64,000 bases of DNA from Rhodopseudomonas infernalis (lineage in GTDB: Bacteria; Pseudomonadota; Alphaproteobacteria; Rhizobiales; Xanthobacteraceae). Below, piece after piece: positions 53,210-62,007 of the stretch. A program made the translations under genes and the position numbers. The first letter of the stretch is position 1. Each line of letters begins with the position of its first letter. The stretch spans positions 62,001 to 126,000 of the forward strand of contig NZ_JAJNAL010000002.1 in the NCBI RefSeq assembly GCF_022271405.1. The letters run 5' to 3'. The notes beneath the pieces were generated by a model. The model did not search any database. It was not told the origin of the DNA and worked only from the letters and a program-made list of their open reading frames with translations.

Positions 53210-54715
53210 ATGGCGCTCAATCTGAAGAATCCGCAAGTCGAAACCCGCGACCAGCGGCTCGGCACCATCACCCAATGGGACGGTCGCGCCGATCAGCTGG
53301 TACGGGACTCGGCCTTCACCTATGGCTGCTCCAAAGGTTGCGACAACGGAGGGCGGCGACTGTGCGAGCAGTCGAGCCCATTCCAGCAGGCCTCGATGTG
53401 CGCCGAGCATATCGCCGTCACCAACGCCACGATCATTCAGGAATCGGTGGTGGTGCAGCATTCGCCGATCGGCTGCGCGGCCAGCCAGTCGTTCACCGCC
53501 CGCTACTATCGCGATCTCGCGGCGCGGCGCGGCTGGAAGCTCGAAGATCCGAAATCGATCTGCACCAATCTCGGCGAGCAGGACATGGTGTTCGGCGGCG
53601 TGGAGCGCCTCGAACAGACCATCCGCGATGCGTTCGAACGGCACAATCCGCGCGTGATCTTCGTCGCCACCTCCTGCGCGACCGGGATCATCGGCGACGA
53701 TGTCGACGGCGCGGCCAAGCGGGTCGAGGAGGAGATCGGCATTCCGGTCGTGACCCTGCATTGCGAGGGGTTCAAGTCGAAGCACTGGTCGAGCGGCTGG
53801 GACGTGATCGAGCACGGCATCCTGCGGCGGCTGGTGCCGCACGCGCCGCAGCGGCAGCCGGATCTGATCAACGTCATTCATCTCGGCGGACCCGACGTGT
53901 TCTCGCCATTGCTGGGTCCGCTCGGGCTTCGCGTCAATCTGGTGATGGGCGGCAACACGCTGGAGCGGCTGGCGCAGATGTCGGAAGCCGCCGCGACCGT
54001 CACGATGTGCTTCGTGCTGTCCTATCTCGCCACCGGGCTCGAACAGGAATTCGGCGTGCCGGAGGTCAAGGCGCCGCTGCCCTACGGGCTCGACGCCACC
54101 GACAATTGGCTGCGCGACATCGCGCGATTGACTAGCGCAGAAGACAAGGTCGAGGCCGTGATCGCCGGCGAGCGCGCACGGATCGCGCCGGAGCTGGCGC
54201 GGCTGCGCAACGCGCTCAAAGGCAAGCGCGGCTTCGTTGCCGCGGGAGCCGCGTTCGCGCACGGCCTGCTGGCGGATCTGCGCGAACTGGGCGTCGACGT
54301 CGATAGTGCGTTCTCGTTCCACCACGATCCGGCCACCGACAGCGGCGACCCGCAGCAGGATTCGCTCGGCCACCTGGTCGACGTCTGGGGTGACGTGCCG
54401 AACTACACGGTCAGCCCTGACCAGCATTTCCAGGCTCACGCGGCGTTGCAGCGGGCGCGGCCGGACTTCGTGATCTGCCGTCACTCCGGCACGATGGCGG
54501 TGCTGGCCGGGCGGATGGGAATCCCGGTGCTGCCGATCTTCTATTCCAACGACGGTCTCGGCTACGAAGGCCTGCTGACGATCGGCCGCGCTATCCTCCG
54601 AGTGTTGCCGCGCAAGAGGTTCTATGACGACGTCGCCGCGCACAGCTCCTTCCCGTATCAACCGTGGTGGCTGGCGGAAACCGACCCCTACGCCGCCATT
54701 GCCGAACCGGCCTGA
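53210..54715 (+). CDS. marD: Nitrogenase-like alpha subunit, probable methylthio-alkane reductase MarD
   Basis: 501-residue NifD-family protein. P-cluster-type cysteines align at C64, C89 (SPIGC) and C156 (TSCATGIIGDD), with NifD spacing. FGGVERL, the HCEGFKSKHWSSG region and C267 in TMCFVLSYLATGLEQEFGVP match NifD; C267 corresponds to the cofactor-ligand Cys275. The cofactor histidine (NifD His442) has no obvious counterpart in the IFYSNDGLGYEG region. An N-terminal cluster of extra cysteines (C40, C44, C52) is unusual. The upstream O-acetylhomoserine sulfhydrylase and the dedicated NifB/NifX-like genes favour MarD over NifD or NifE. It should reduce methylthio-alkanes to methanethiol plus alkane or alkene with MarK and MarH. 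Confidence 0.78.
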   Translation: MALNLKNPQVETRDQRLGTITQWDGRADQLVRDSAFTYGCSKGCDNGGRRLCEQSSPFQQASMCAEHIAVTNATIIQESVVVQHSPIGCAASQSFTARYYRDLAARRGWKLEDPKSICTNLGEQDMVFGGVERLEQTIRDAFERHNPRVIFVATSCATGIIGDDVDGAAKRVEEEIGIPVVTLHCEGFKSKHWSSGWDVIEHGILRRLVPHAPQRQPDLINVIHLGGPDVFSPLLGPLGLRVNLVMGGNTLERLAQMSEAAATVTMCFVLSYLATGLEQEFGVPEVKAPLPYGLDATDNWLRDIARLTSAEDKVEAVIAGERARIAPELARLRNALKGKRGFVAAGAAFAHGLLADLRELGVDVDSAFSFHHDPATDSGDPQQDSLGHLVDVWGDVPNYTVSPDQHFQAHAALQRARPDFVICRHSGTMAVLAGRMGIPVLPIFYSNDGLGYEGLLTIGRAILRVLPRKRFYDDVAAHSSFPYQPWWLAETDPYAAIAEPA

Positions 54716-54727
54716 GAAAGACCAAGC

Positions 54728-56107
54728 ATGCTGTCTCCCGTCACCGACAATCTCGACGCTTCCGGCGCGTTCTGCAGCTCGCTGGGCGCGATCGAGCAGG
54801 TTCGCTACGGCTGTAGTCTGGGCGCGCTCGCGAGCGTGATCGCAATTCCTGGTGCGGTGCCCATCACGCATTGCGGACCGGGCTGCGCCACCAAGCAATT
54901 CCACGCGCTGTCCGGAATCAACGCCTATCAGGGCGGCGAATTCCACGTGCCGAGCAGCAATCTCGGCAACCAGGAAGTGATCTTCGGCGGCGCCGATCGC
55001 CTCGACGAACTGATCCGGTCGACGCTGAAGGTGATGCAGGCCGATCTGTTCGTGGTGCAGTCCGGCTGCATCCCGGGGCTGGTCGGCGACGACGTCGGCA
55101 GCGTCGTGCGGAGCTATCAGAAACAGGGCGTGCCGATCGTTTTCGCCGAGACCAGCGGCTATCGCGGCAATAATTTCACGGGCCACGAAACCGTCATTCG
55201 CGCTATCATCGACCAGTTCGTTGACACCAACGATGCGCCGCTGCAGCACGGCCTGGTCAATGTCTGGTCGTTGCTGCCCTATCAGAATCCGTTCTGGCGC
55301 GGCGATCTCACCGAGATCAGGCGGATCCTCGAAGGCATCGGGCTTCAGGTCAACATCCTGTTCGGCCCGTCGTCGGCCGGCGTCGAGGAGTGGCGCGCGA
55401 TTCAGCGTGCGCAATTCAATCTGGTCCTGTCGCCGTGGCTCGGCCTCGCCACCGCCGCGCATCTCGAAGACCTTTACGGCCAGCCGTTCCTGCACGTGCC
55501 GACGATCCCGATCGGCGCCAAGGCCACCAGCGCCTTCCTGCGCCAGGTGGTCGATTTCGCAGGTCTCGATCGCGCCCGTGCGGAGGTCTTCATCGCGCAG
55601 GAGGAGAAGGAGCACTACGTCTATCTCCGCGACTTCGCCTCGTTCTACGCCGGCTGCACCAGCCAGTATCGGCTGCCGTCGACAGCGATCGTGGTCAGCG
55701 AAAGCGCCTACAATCTCGCGGTGGCGAGTTTCCTGGTTGAGCAGCTCGGTCTCAATCCGGGTCCGATGGTGATCAGCGAGAATCCGCCGGCGGATTTTCG
55801 CGAGACGATCCAGAAGCAATATCGCGCGCTGGCCGATAACACGGGTGCCGAGGCTCTGTTCGAGCAGGACGGTCACCGGATTCACGAATTGATCCGGCAG
55901 GCCGATTTCACGGGCGAATTGCCGATCGTGTTCGGCTCGACCTGGGAGGCGGCGCTGGCGGACAAGATCGGTGCGCCGCTGGTCGAGATCGGCTATCCGT
56001 GCACCGACGAGGTCGTGCTGTCGCGCGCCTATGTCGGCTATCGCGGCGCGCTGGCGCTGATCGAGCGCACCTATACGACGGTGGTTCGCGCCAGCACGAT
56101 GGGGTAG
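54728..56107 (+). CDS. marK: Nitrogenase-like beta subunit, probable methylthio-alkane reductase MarK
   Basis: 459-residue NifK-family partner, beginning 12 nt after MarD. Cysteines C29, C53 (HCGPGC) and C114 (SGCIPGLVGDD) have the spacing of the NifK P-cluster ligands. FGGADRLDELI and the TSGYRGNNFTGHE segment match the beta-subunit pattern. It lacks the long NifK N-terminal arm. Together the pair keeps all six P-cluster cysteines, suggesting an 8Fe-type cluster rather than the single 4Fe4S site of BchNB-like proteins. No reductase (NifH/MarH-like) gene follows; the next gene is convergent. Confidence 0.77.
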   Translation: MLSPVTDNLDASGAFCSSLGAIEQVRYGCSLGALASVIAIPGAVPITHCGPGCATKQFHALSGINAYQGGEFHVPSSNLGNQEVIFGGADRLDELIRSTLKVMQADLFVVQSGCIPGLVGDDVGSVVRSYQKQGVPIVFAETSGYRGNNFTGHETVIRAIIDQFVDTNDAPLQHGLVNVWSLLPYQNPFWRGDLTEIRRILEGIGLQVNILFGPSSAGVEEWRAIQRAQFNLVLSPWLGLATAAHLEDLYGQPFLHVPTIPIGAKATSAFLRQVVDFAGLDRARAEVFIAQEEKEHYVYLRDFASFYAGCTSQYRLPSTAIVVSESAYNLAVASFLVEQLGLNPGPMVISENPPADFRETIQKQYRALADNTGAEALFEQDGHRIHELIRQADFTGELPIVFGSTWEAALADKIGAPLVEIGYPCTDEVVLSRAYVGYRGALALIERTYTTVVRASTMG

Positions 56108-56138
56108 TGCGCAACCGAGGCGTCGTCCGGCGGTCGCG

Positions 56139-57248
56139 TTACCTGACAATTGAGAGTTGGCGCGGCTTATTAATTTCGCTGGCGGAGCGCTGAAGAATAT
56201 CACGGGTGATATCGAGCGTCGCTTCGATCAGATCGGTGCCGACGTCGAGATGAGTGCAGGCGCGCATCCGGCCGCCCATAATCGAAACCAGAACACCGTT
56301 CTGACGCAGCGCGGCTGTGAGGTCTTCATTGGAGATGCCGGCGTTGCCGACGTCGAAGAACACCAGATTGGTCTCGGGGGACTGCACGTCGACGCCGTCA
56401 AACTGCGATAGCCCGTCGGCGAGCAGCCGGGCGTTGGCGTGATCGTCGGCGAGGCGGTCGATGTTGTGATCGAGCGCGTAGTGGCAGGCGGCGGCACAGA
56501 TGCCGGCCTGCCGCAGCGAGCCGCCGAGCCGCTGTTTCCAGCGCCAGACCTCGTCGATGAAGTCGCGTGACCCGGCGAGCACCGCGCCGAGCGGCGCGCC
56601 GAGGCCTTTGCTGAAATCGATCCAGACGGAGTCCCAGCCCGCCACCATCTCGAGCGGCGCGACGCCAGCGGCGACGCTGGCATTCAGCAGCCGTGCGCCG
56701 TCCATATGCGTCGCGAGGCCGGCGGCCTTGGCGAGAGCCGCGACCGAAGCGAGTGTGGAGATGTCCCAGACCGTGCCGCCGCCGAGATTGGTCGTCTGCT
56801 CGACGCTCACCAGCGTCTGCTTCGCCTGATGCCGGTCCGGCGGACGAAGCGCTGCGCGGAGCGTATCGGGCGAGAATTGTCCATTGGCGCCCCGCAATGC
56901 TTTGATCTGAACGCCACCGAGCGCGGCGTGGGTGCAGCCCTCGAGCGAAACGATGTGCGCAACCTCATGCGCCAGGATCTCGTCGCCCGGGCGGCAATGC
57001 GCGAGCGTCGCTGCGATATTGCAGATGGTGCCCGAGGGCATGAACACGGCGGCCTGCTTGCCGAGCAGCGCGGCGACGCGCTCGCACAGGCTGTTCACCG
57101 TGGGATCGGCGCCGATCTGTTCGTCGCCAACGTCCGCCGCCGCCATCGCGGCCCGCATGCCCGCGCTCGGCCTTGTCTGCGTATCCGAGAGCAGATTGAT
57201 CCGGATCGGTGGAAGGCTCGGGTCGTCGGGGACGGGCGCGTACACCAT
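56139..57248 (-). CDS. Low-specificity threonine aldolase family PLP enzyme
   Basis: 369-residue fold-type I enzyme that cleaves threonine or similar beta-hydroxy amino acids to glycine and an aldehyde. Family marks are LLSDTQTRPSAGMRAAMAAA, FMPSGTICNIAATLAH, HMDGARLLNASVAAG and the PLP lysine in WIDFSKGLGAPLGAVLAG. It starts 2 nt after the soxZ stop, in an operon with soxYZ, an odd partnership. A sulfur-containing beta-hydroxy amino acid or a desulfurising reaction cannot be excluded. Confidence 0.85.
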   Translation of the reverse strand: MVYAPVPDDPSLPPIRINLLSDTQTRPSAGMRAAMAAADVGDEQIGADPTVNSLCERVAALLGKQAAVFMPSGTICNIAATLAHCRPGDEILAHEVAHIVSLEGCTHAALGGVQIKALRGANGQFSPDTLRAALRPPDRHQAKQTLVSVEQTTNLGGGTVWDISTLASVAALAKAAGLATHMDGARLLNASVAAGVAPLEMVAGWDSVWIDFSKGLGAPLGAVLAGSRDFIDEVWRWKQRLGGSLRQAGICAAACHYALDHNIDRLADDHANARLLADGLSQFDGVDVQSPETNLVFFDVGNAGISNEDLTAALRQNGVLVSIMGGRMRACTHLDVGTDLIEATLDITRDILQRSASEINKPRQLSIVR

Positions 57249-57250
57249 GG

Positions 57251-57586
57251 CTAGGTCACGGCAACGTGCACGGACGTGCTGATGCTGCGACCGTCTTCGT
57301 GGGTCCAGACGAACTTGAAGTCGGTCGCAGCGGCAACGCGCGCGTGAAAGACAAGGTCCGGATTGGCTGAGGTCGCGTTGCGAAAGTCGATGTGCAGAAA
57401 CGTCTCGCCATTGGCCTGGGCCTCGAAGCGGGCCAGGATGTCGCGAGGGATCGGCTGCCCATCTGGCGTCCGGCGCAGACCGGTTTCCATCGGATGTTCG
57501 AGCAGCGTGCGGATCTCGATGATCTCTCCTGCTTTCGCAGCGGGAGGAATCCTGACGCGCGGGCGGCTGCTGAGCGGAGCGGTCAC
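57251..57586 (-). CDS. soxZ: SoxZ-like protein
   Basis: 111-residue immunoglobulin-like protein matching SoxZ: RVRIPPAAKAGEIIEIRTLLEHPMETG-type opening (seen in pieces RVRIPPAAKAGEIIEIRT and LLEHPMETGLR), then DILARFEAQANGE and DFKFVWTHEDG near the end. SoxZ pairs with SoxY as the periplasmic sulfur carrier of thiosulfate oxidation. The GTG start overlaps the soxY stop (GTGA). No soxAXBCD gene is in the window, so this is a separate SoxYZ pair. Confidence 0.88.
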   Translation of the reverse strand: MTAPLSSRPRVRIPPAAKAGEIIEIRTLLEHPMETGLRRTPDGQPIPRDILARFEAQANGETFLHIDFRNATSANPDLVFHARVAAATDFKFVWTHEDGRSISTSVHVAVT

Positions 57587-58059
57587 GTCAGGAACCCTCC
57601 GACACTCACCTTGATCTCCGCCGCGGCGCGATCGACCGTGCCGTCGCTGTGTTCGGCAAACACCAGAAGCGTTTGCCTTTCGGCGAGCCGGATCCGCATC
57701 GAAACCTGGGCCTTGCCGGAGGCTGGCGTCAGCCTGAAGCTGGCGATCCCCGGCGTGGGGTTCCTGGTCGCGATGAGGTGAATGGCGCGGACATGGCGCT
57801 CCGCAGTCATAGGGCTGTCGACCAGGACGGTGACCGGCACCGCCGCGCCGTTTTCGGCGGTCTCCGGAACTTGCAGCACAATCCCGCCGTCCCGAGGCGT
57901 CGCGCTTCCTATCAACTCACCGATCGCCGCCTCGATTCGATCGGACGTCGGGGCCTTCACAATCGGAATGATCGATGCGACCAATCCGACCGCAGCCGCG
58001 ACCAGCATCTCACGCCGGTCGACCGAAAGCGGTGTGCTGTCCCGATGCTCGTTCATCAC
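57583..58059 (-). CDS. SoxY-like protein lacking the sulfur-carrier cysteine
   Basis: 158-residue protein with a Tat-like N-terminus (VDRREMLVAAAVG), a SoxY helical start (RIEAAIGELIGSATP), and a SoxY Ig fold (ILVQVPETAENG-type strand, PVTVLVDSPMT). SoxY normally ends GGCGG, whose cysteine carries sulfur. Here the end is SVGGFLT and the whole protein has no cysteine. The codon after GGG is TTC, one base from TGC. The stop overlaps soxZ, so the change is not a sequencing frameshift that shortens it. The pair must work differently, as a binding or chaperone complex, or be decaying. Confidence 0.82.
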   Translation of the reverse strand: MMNEHRDSTPLSVDRREMLVAAAVGLVASIIPIVKAPTSDRIEAAIGELIGSATPRDGGIVLQVPETAENGAAVPVTVLVDSPMTAERHVRAIHLIATRNPTPGIASFRLTPASGKAQVSMRIRLAERQTLLVFAEHSDGTVDRAAAEIKVSVGGFLT

Positions 58060-58795
58060 GGGGAATCCGACGTCACGAGATCAATCTGCTGCATGAGGCG
58101 TAAAATCGCCCGAACGAAACGGTCTCGGCAAGCGGTCGCCAAAAATAAGTAGTAAGGCCTCTTATATGTCGCTCGATGGAGGCGAACGTTCTGTCGGCGC
58201 GATGAAGTCGATCGACTTATTCTCGCGCCCTGCGACAGATCTTCGAATCGATTGCGTCGCTACCTCTTGGGGTACGCTCGACCGCTTCGCCCGTCCACCA
58301 TGCTCGCCCTCTCGCATGTTGTCCGTAGGCTCGCTTCGTACCGCAGCGTCAGGCGCCGCTATCATGCAAAGCCGATTGTCGGAGCAGTGTTGAGAGCGCT
58401 GGAAAGCGGTGACGATCAACCGTGCCGGCACATCTTCCTTCGCGATTCGTCATGGTGATCGACCTGCTACGTCGGCCGAGATCAGTGGCGATCGAAAGAT
58501 CAATCGACTGCAACTAGGAATGATTAGTTCAATTTCCAAATCGAACAGCATGAACGATGCGGGGCGGCGACGGTGGATGGCCGATTGTTGTCGATCGGGT
58601 GATGAATATGAAATTGACCGATGACACGTCGTCTATCGATACTTGGAAGACTGCTAACAAGGAAGCAGGCGCTGCCTGGACAAGATTCGTCGCAATCGTT
58701 GCTTGTTCGGAATGTTGGCGTGGTTCGATCTGGCGGCAGTACCTGCGTGCAGGTTCAGCACGACATTGATCTAAGGAATTGAGGAGCGTGATAAT
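58060..58795. other. 735-nt gene-free gap upstream of pucBA
   Basis: No convincing gene on either strand. It is the divergent control region of the soxYZ operon and pucBA. I found no perfect TGT-N12-ACA (PpsR) site near the puc start. GAGGAG lies about 10 nt before the pucB ATG. Confidence 0.5.
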
Positions 58796-58951
58796 ATGGC
58801 AGACGATCCGAACAGGGGCTGGCCGACCGGTCTGACCATCGCGGAATCGGAAGAAATCCACAAGCATGTGATCGACGGCACGCGCATCTTCGGCGCGATC
58901 GCGATCGTCGCTCACTTTCTCGCTTTCGTCTATTCGCCCTGGCTGAAGTAA
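58796..58951 (+). CDS. pucB: Light-harvesting complex 2 beta subunit
   Basis: 51-residue antenna polypeptide. It opens [20 protein letters not shown] and has the conserved histidines of LH2 beta: one in HKHVIDG near the cytoplasmic side and the B850 bacteriochlorophyll ligand in [10 protein letters not shown] within the single membrane helix. It ends FVYSPWLK. The alpha gene follows 12 nt later. R. palustris-type genomes hold several pucBA pairs, and this is one copy without a nearby pucC. Confidence 0.95.
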   Translation: MADDPNRGWPTGLTIAESEEIHKHVIDGTRIFGAIAIVAHFLAFVYSPWLK

Positions 58952-58963
58952 GGAGATCAGCAG

Positions 58964-59146
58964 ATGTCAAATCAGGCAAGAATCTGGACCGTCGTCAAGC
59001 CGACCGTGGGATTGCCGCTGTTTCTCGGCAGCGTCGCCGTGATCGCCATTCTCGTTCACTTCGCGGTGCTGACCCACACCACCTGGTTCCCGAAATACTG
59101 GAACGGCAAGGCGGCCGCGATCGAGACCTCCGTCAGCACGGGGTGA
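58964..59146 (+). CDS. pucA: Light-harvesting complex 2 alpha subunit
   Basis: 60-residue partner of Puc[21 protein letters not shown] is followed by one membrane helix with the B850 ligand histidine in AILVHFAVL, then [12 protein letters not shown]. The Tyr-Trp pair in PKYWNG is typical of B850-type (high-light) LH2 rather than the B800-820/LH4 forms that lack it. AGGAG precedes the ATG by 8 nt. A strong terminator follows the stop. Confidence 0.95.
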   Translation: MSNQARIWTVVKPTVGLPLFLGSVAVIAILVHFAVLTHTTWFPKYWNGKAAAIETSVSTG

Positions 59147-59172
59147 GCGAAGCTTCAGCGACCTTGAAGCGG

Positions 59173-59199
59173 GGCCGGGATCTACGGATCCCGGCCTTT
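59173..59199 (+). terminator. UACG-tetraloop terminator after pucA
   Basis: GGCCGGGATC and GATCCCGGCC form a perfect 10-bp stem capped by the very stable C-TACG-G tetraloop, then TTT. It ends 56 nt before the convergent hisC-like stop and probably stops transcripts in both directions. Confidence 0.88.
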
Positions 59200-59254
59200 C
59201 GATTATTCCGTCGCGTGCATCGTCAAAGTACAATCAGCTCGACACCGCTTCCGC

Positions 59255-60283
59255 TCACGGTCGATGCAGCAACTCGGCAACGGCCTGCCGGGCGATTTCG
59301 TTTTCCGCGGCCGTACCGATCGAGATCCGGACCCAATTCTCCAGCGGCGGGTGACCGCGGCCGATGTCGATCCCCTTGGCCGCCAGTTCTGATGCGATCA
59401 TCCGCTGCGGACGCCCCGCGTCGAAGAACACGAAATTGGCGCGGGACTCGGTAAAGCGTCGATTGTGCTGTCGGAACAGCGCGTGCCACGCCTCGCGCTC
59501 GACCGCGATCCTGGTGCGCGTGGCCTCGATGAAGCTGTGGTCCTGGAGGCTGGCGCTTGCGGCGACGAGGCCGAGCCGGTTCAGGTTGAAGTATGCGCCG
59601 ATGCCGATCTGCGCCATCGCCGCAGCGAGGTCGGGCGGGGCGAGGGCGTAGCCGAAGCCGAGCCCGGCAAGGCCGTGAAGCTTGGCGAAGGTGCGAAAGA
59701 CGACCACGCGGGCCCCGCGGCTGAGCAGCCGCGCGGCGGTTCGCTCGCGGAAATCCGGCAGGAAGTCGAGATAGGCTTCGTCGACCAGCACCAGCGTGCG
59801 CTGTGAAAGCTCGGACACGACATCGAGAAAGCGTTGCCTGTCTTCGACGAGGCCGGTCGGATTGTGTGGATTGACGAGATAGACCGCTCTGGTCTGCGCG
59901 TTCAGTCGTTGCAGGAAAGCGGGAAGGTCGTTTCCCAAACGATCATCGAGCGGAACGCCGACCACGTTGCCGCCGGCCGGCGCAACTGCGTCGACTAGCG
60001 CGGTGTAGCCCGGCTCGGAATAGAGAAAATCGCTACCCGGCCCTCCGTGCGCAGCCAGATACAGGCCGAAAACATTGAGCACTTCGCCAAGGACGATTTG
60101 CTCCGGAGCGACATTGTCCTCGGCGGCGATGGTCGCTTTCAGGGCGGCGATAGCGTCGCCGGCATAGCGGCTGACGCCGGGGAGGGCGTCATTGATCGCT
60201 TGCAGCGCCCGTGGCGACGGGCCGATTGGGTTCTCGTTCAGTGACAGGCGAAGCGGTTTGGTCGTCGAAGCAATGGTCATCAT
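59255..60283 (-). CDS. Histidinol-phosphate aminotransferase-like PLP enzyme
   Basis: 342-residue fold-type I aminotransferase of the HisC family. Marks are LRLSLNENPIGPSPRALQAI, VYLVNPHNPTGLV, LVDEAYLDFLPDF, the PLP lysine in FRTFAKLHGLAGLGFGYA, and WVRISIGTAAENE. It is not in a his operon and sits alone between pucBA and the second importer. It may be a HisC paralogue acting on aromatic or sulfur amino acids; histidinol phosphate is the default assignment. Confidence 0.85.
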   Translation of the reverse strand: MMTIASTTKPLRLSLNENPIGPSPRALQAINDALPGVSRYAGDAIAALKATIAAEDNVAPEQIVLGEVLNVFGLYLAAHGGPGSDFLYSEPGYTALVDAVAPAGGNVVGVPLDDRLGNDLPAFLQRLNAQTRAVYLVNPHNPTGLVEDRQRFLDVVSELSQRTLVLVDEAYLDFLPDFRERTAARLLSRGARVVVFRTFAKLHGLAGLGFGYALAPPDLAAAMAQIGIGAYFNLNRLGLVAASASLQDHSFIEATRTRIAVEREAWHALFRQHNRRFTESRANFVFFDAGRPQRMIASELAAKGIDIGRGHPPLENWVRISIGTAAENEIARQAVAELLHRP

Positions 60284-60965
60284 CGTCCCGGCCCGGCGTT
60301 ACTCTTGCATGCCATCATCGCCCAGAAAATTTAGCAAGCAAAGACCGTCGCGTGCCAGTCCTCGCGGTTCCCGCACGGAACAGCTGTGTTTTGGCGCGGT
60401 TCTGATCGGACGAATTGAGCTGATTAGTAAGGTTTGGATCGCGAATGTTGTTGGTAATTGAGTAATTGATTGAGGCGACGCAGTCCCGTTGCGTCGATGG
60501 CGGTGTTGATTTTTCATGTGTGTGCCGGAGCAGGAATGAACTACACGCGTGCGTGCCGTGAAAATAGCGGCGGCGTGGCTTGCATTGAGACGGTGTGTTC
60601 ATCGCTATTTTTGCGCGTGTCTCGACTCCGTGTAGCTGCGGCGGCATCATTCGCTGCGGTTGTCACTACCCCGGGCTCTCGCGATCGTACGGGCGGAGAT
60701 GTCGATCCATGGCGATTGCCGTCGATGCTTGTGTTGTCGTCGCGTGCGCCTATCGCAGGCTCGGATCGGATGTACGTCCGGCGCTTCTGCGACAGGTGCG
60801 AACGGCGGCGCGGAGCCCGGGGGCTTTTTATCCGGCTGGCATGTTGCGGCCGATCCTGCAATTCGCCGCCATCTGCTTCGTTCACGCCCGTCGTGACCGA
60901 AGCGCCATAAGCACGATCCGGCTCCACGCCCGCGAGCCTCGCAATTTCCGATCCTGGAGAACCTG
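60284..60965. other. 680-nt gap without recognised gene
   Basis: Overlapping frames exist on both strands, but none has a recognisable product or good ribosome-binding site. The start is AT-rich relative to the neighbourhood. It should contain promoters for the hisC-like gene and the divergent importer operon. Confidence 0.5.
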
Positions 60966-61997
60966 ATGTCACGATCGAAATCCAAGAGTGATGGTGTGTC
61001 GCGTCGCACGTTGTTGAAGGCGACCGGCGCGGCTGGCCTCGTGGCGTCGGCCGGTGCCGTGACCAGCAACATCTTTTCGCCGGCGATCGCAGGCCCGGCG
61101 CCGAAAGTGCGGCTGGCCTGGACCGAGGTCGCGGCGTGCCACTCGCCGCTCGGGTTCGGCGTCGCCAAGGGGCTCTACGCCAAGCACAATCTCGACGTCG
61201 AACTGTTCTTTCAGGGCGCCAGCGGCCAGACGCTGATCCAGGCGCTCGCCACCGGCAAGGCCGACGTCGGCGCGGGGCTGATCGGCGACTGGCTGAAGCC
61301 GCTGGAGCAGGGGTTCGACGTCAAGCTGTTCGTCGGCTCGCACGGCGGCTGTCAACGGTTGCTGGCTTCGCAGGCTTCGGGCATCAAGGACATCGCCAGC
61401 GTCAAGGGCAAGACCATTGCCAGCTACGATGTGGTGTCGCCGCCCAAGGTAGCGTTCCAGGTCACGTTGGCGAAGGCCGGCATCGATCCGGAAAACGACG
61501 TCACCTGGAAGGTGGTGCCGTTCGACCTGGTCGGCGAGGCGGTCAATCGCGGCGACGCCGACATCGCGGCGCATCTCGATCCGTGGGCGTTCTCGATCGA
61601 GAAGAAGTTCAATCTGGTGAAGATCGCCGACACTCAGACCGGCGTGTATGAGGGCCACACCTGCTGCGTGCTCGGCGCCAATGGCCCGTTCCTGAAGGCC
61701 AACAAGGATGCGGTGCGCCGGCTCGCCGAGGCCAATATCGAGGTTCACGATTACGTCGCCGGTCATGTCGAAGAAGCGGCGAAGTGGTATCTCGACGAGT
61801 TGAAGCCCGCCGGCCTGACCCTCGCCGAACTGACCGAGATCCTCGGCTCCTTCGTGCTGCACAACCATCCGATCGGACAGCCGCTGGTCGATCAGATTCG
61901 CAGATCGGCGGAAGATCTCAAGCTGGTGAAGGTGCTGGATTCGTCCACGGATCCGACGGCCTTCGCCGAGCGCGTCACCGTCAATCTGCTGGCCTGA
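60966..61997 (+). CDS. NitT/TauT-family ABC transporter binding protein (system 2), Tat signal
   Basis: 343-residue periplasmic receptor with a twin-arginine motif (SRRTLLKA) and a cleavage region near AIAGP. The SsuA/NMT1 fold shows HSPLGFGVAKGLYAKHNLD, LIQALATGKADVGAGLIGDW, VKGKTIASYD. It is paralogous to the receptor at 30876-31967, sharing LKPLEQGFDVK, SHGGC/THGGC and a Cys pair (TCCVLGA). The two proteins are divergent in between, so they probably bind related but distinct compounds. ATG preceded by GGAGAACCTG. Confidence 0.85.
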   Translation: MSRSKSKSDGVSRRTLLKATGAAGLVASAGAVTSNIFSPAIAGPAPKVRLAWTEVAACHSPLGFGVAKGLYAKHNLDVELFFQGASGQTLIQALATGKADVGAGLIGDWLKPLEQGFDVKLFVGSHGGCQRLLASQASGIKDIASVKGKTIASYDVVSPPKVAFQVTLAKAGIDPENDVTWKVVPFDLVGEAVNRGDADIAAHLDPWAFSIEKKFNLVKIADTQTGVYEGHTCCVLGANGPFLKANKDAVRRLAEANIEVHDYVAGHVEEAAKWYLDELKPAGLTLAELTEILGSFVLHNHPIGQPLVDQIRRSAEDLKLVKVLDSSTDPTAFAERVTVNLLA

Positions 61998-62007
61998 GGT
62001 CGCTGCG

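Noticed and set aside
53210-56107. Assignment as catalytic nitrogenase NifDK or scaffold NifEN
   Set aside because: No nifH, nifE/N or nif regulator is adjacent; the coupled O-acetylhomoserine sulfhydrylase and missing His ligand favour a Mar-type enzyme.
52775-56203. An 1142-codon open frame antisense to the sulfhydrylase and MarDK-like genes
   Set aside because: It is the complement of three well-supported genes in GC-rich DNA; its sequence is low-complexity Arg/Asp/Gln-rich with no recognisable domain.
58060-58795. PpsR or FnrL binding sites before pucB
   Set aside because: No TGT-N12-ACA with full match or clear FNR box was found near the start.
60541-60972. Possible coding frames in the 680-nt gap before importer 2
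   Set aside because: Overlapping Arg/Ser-rich frames on both strands without motif or ribosome-binding site.
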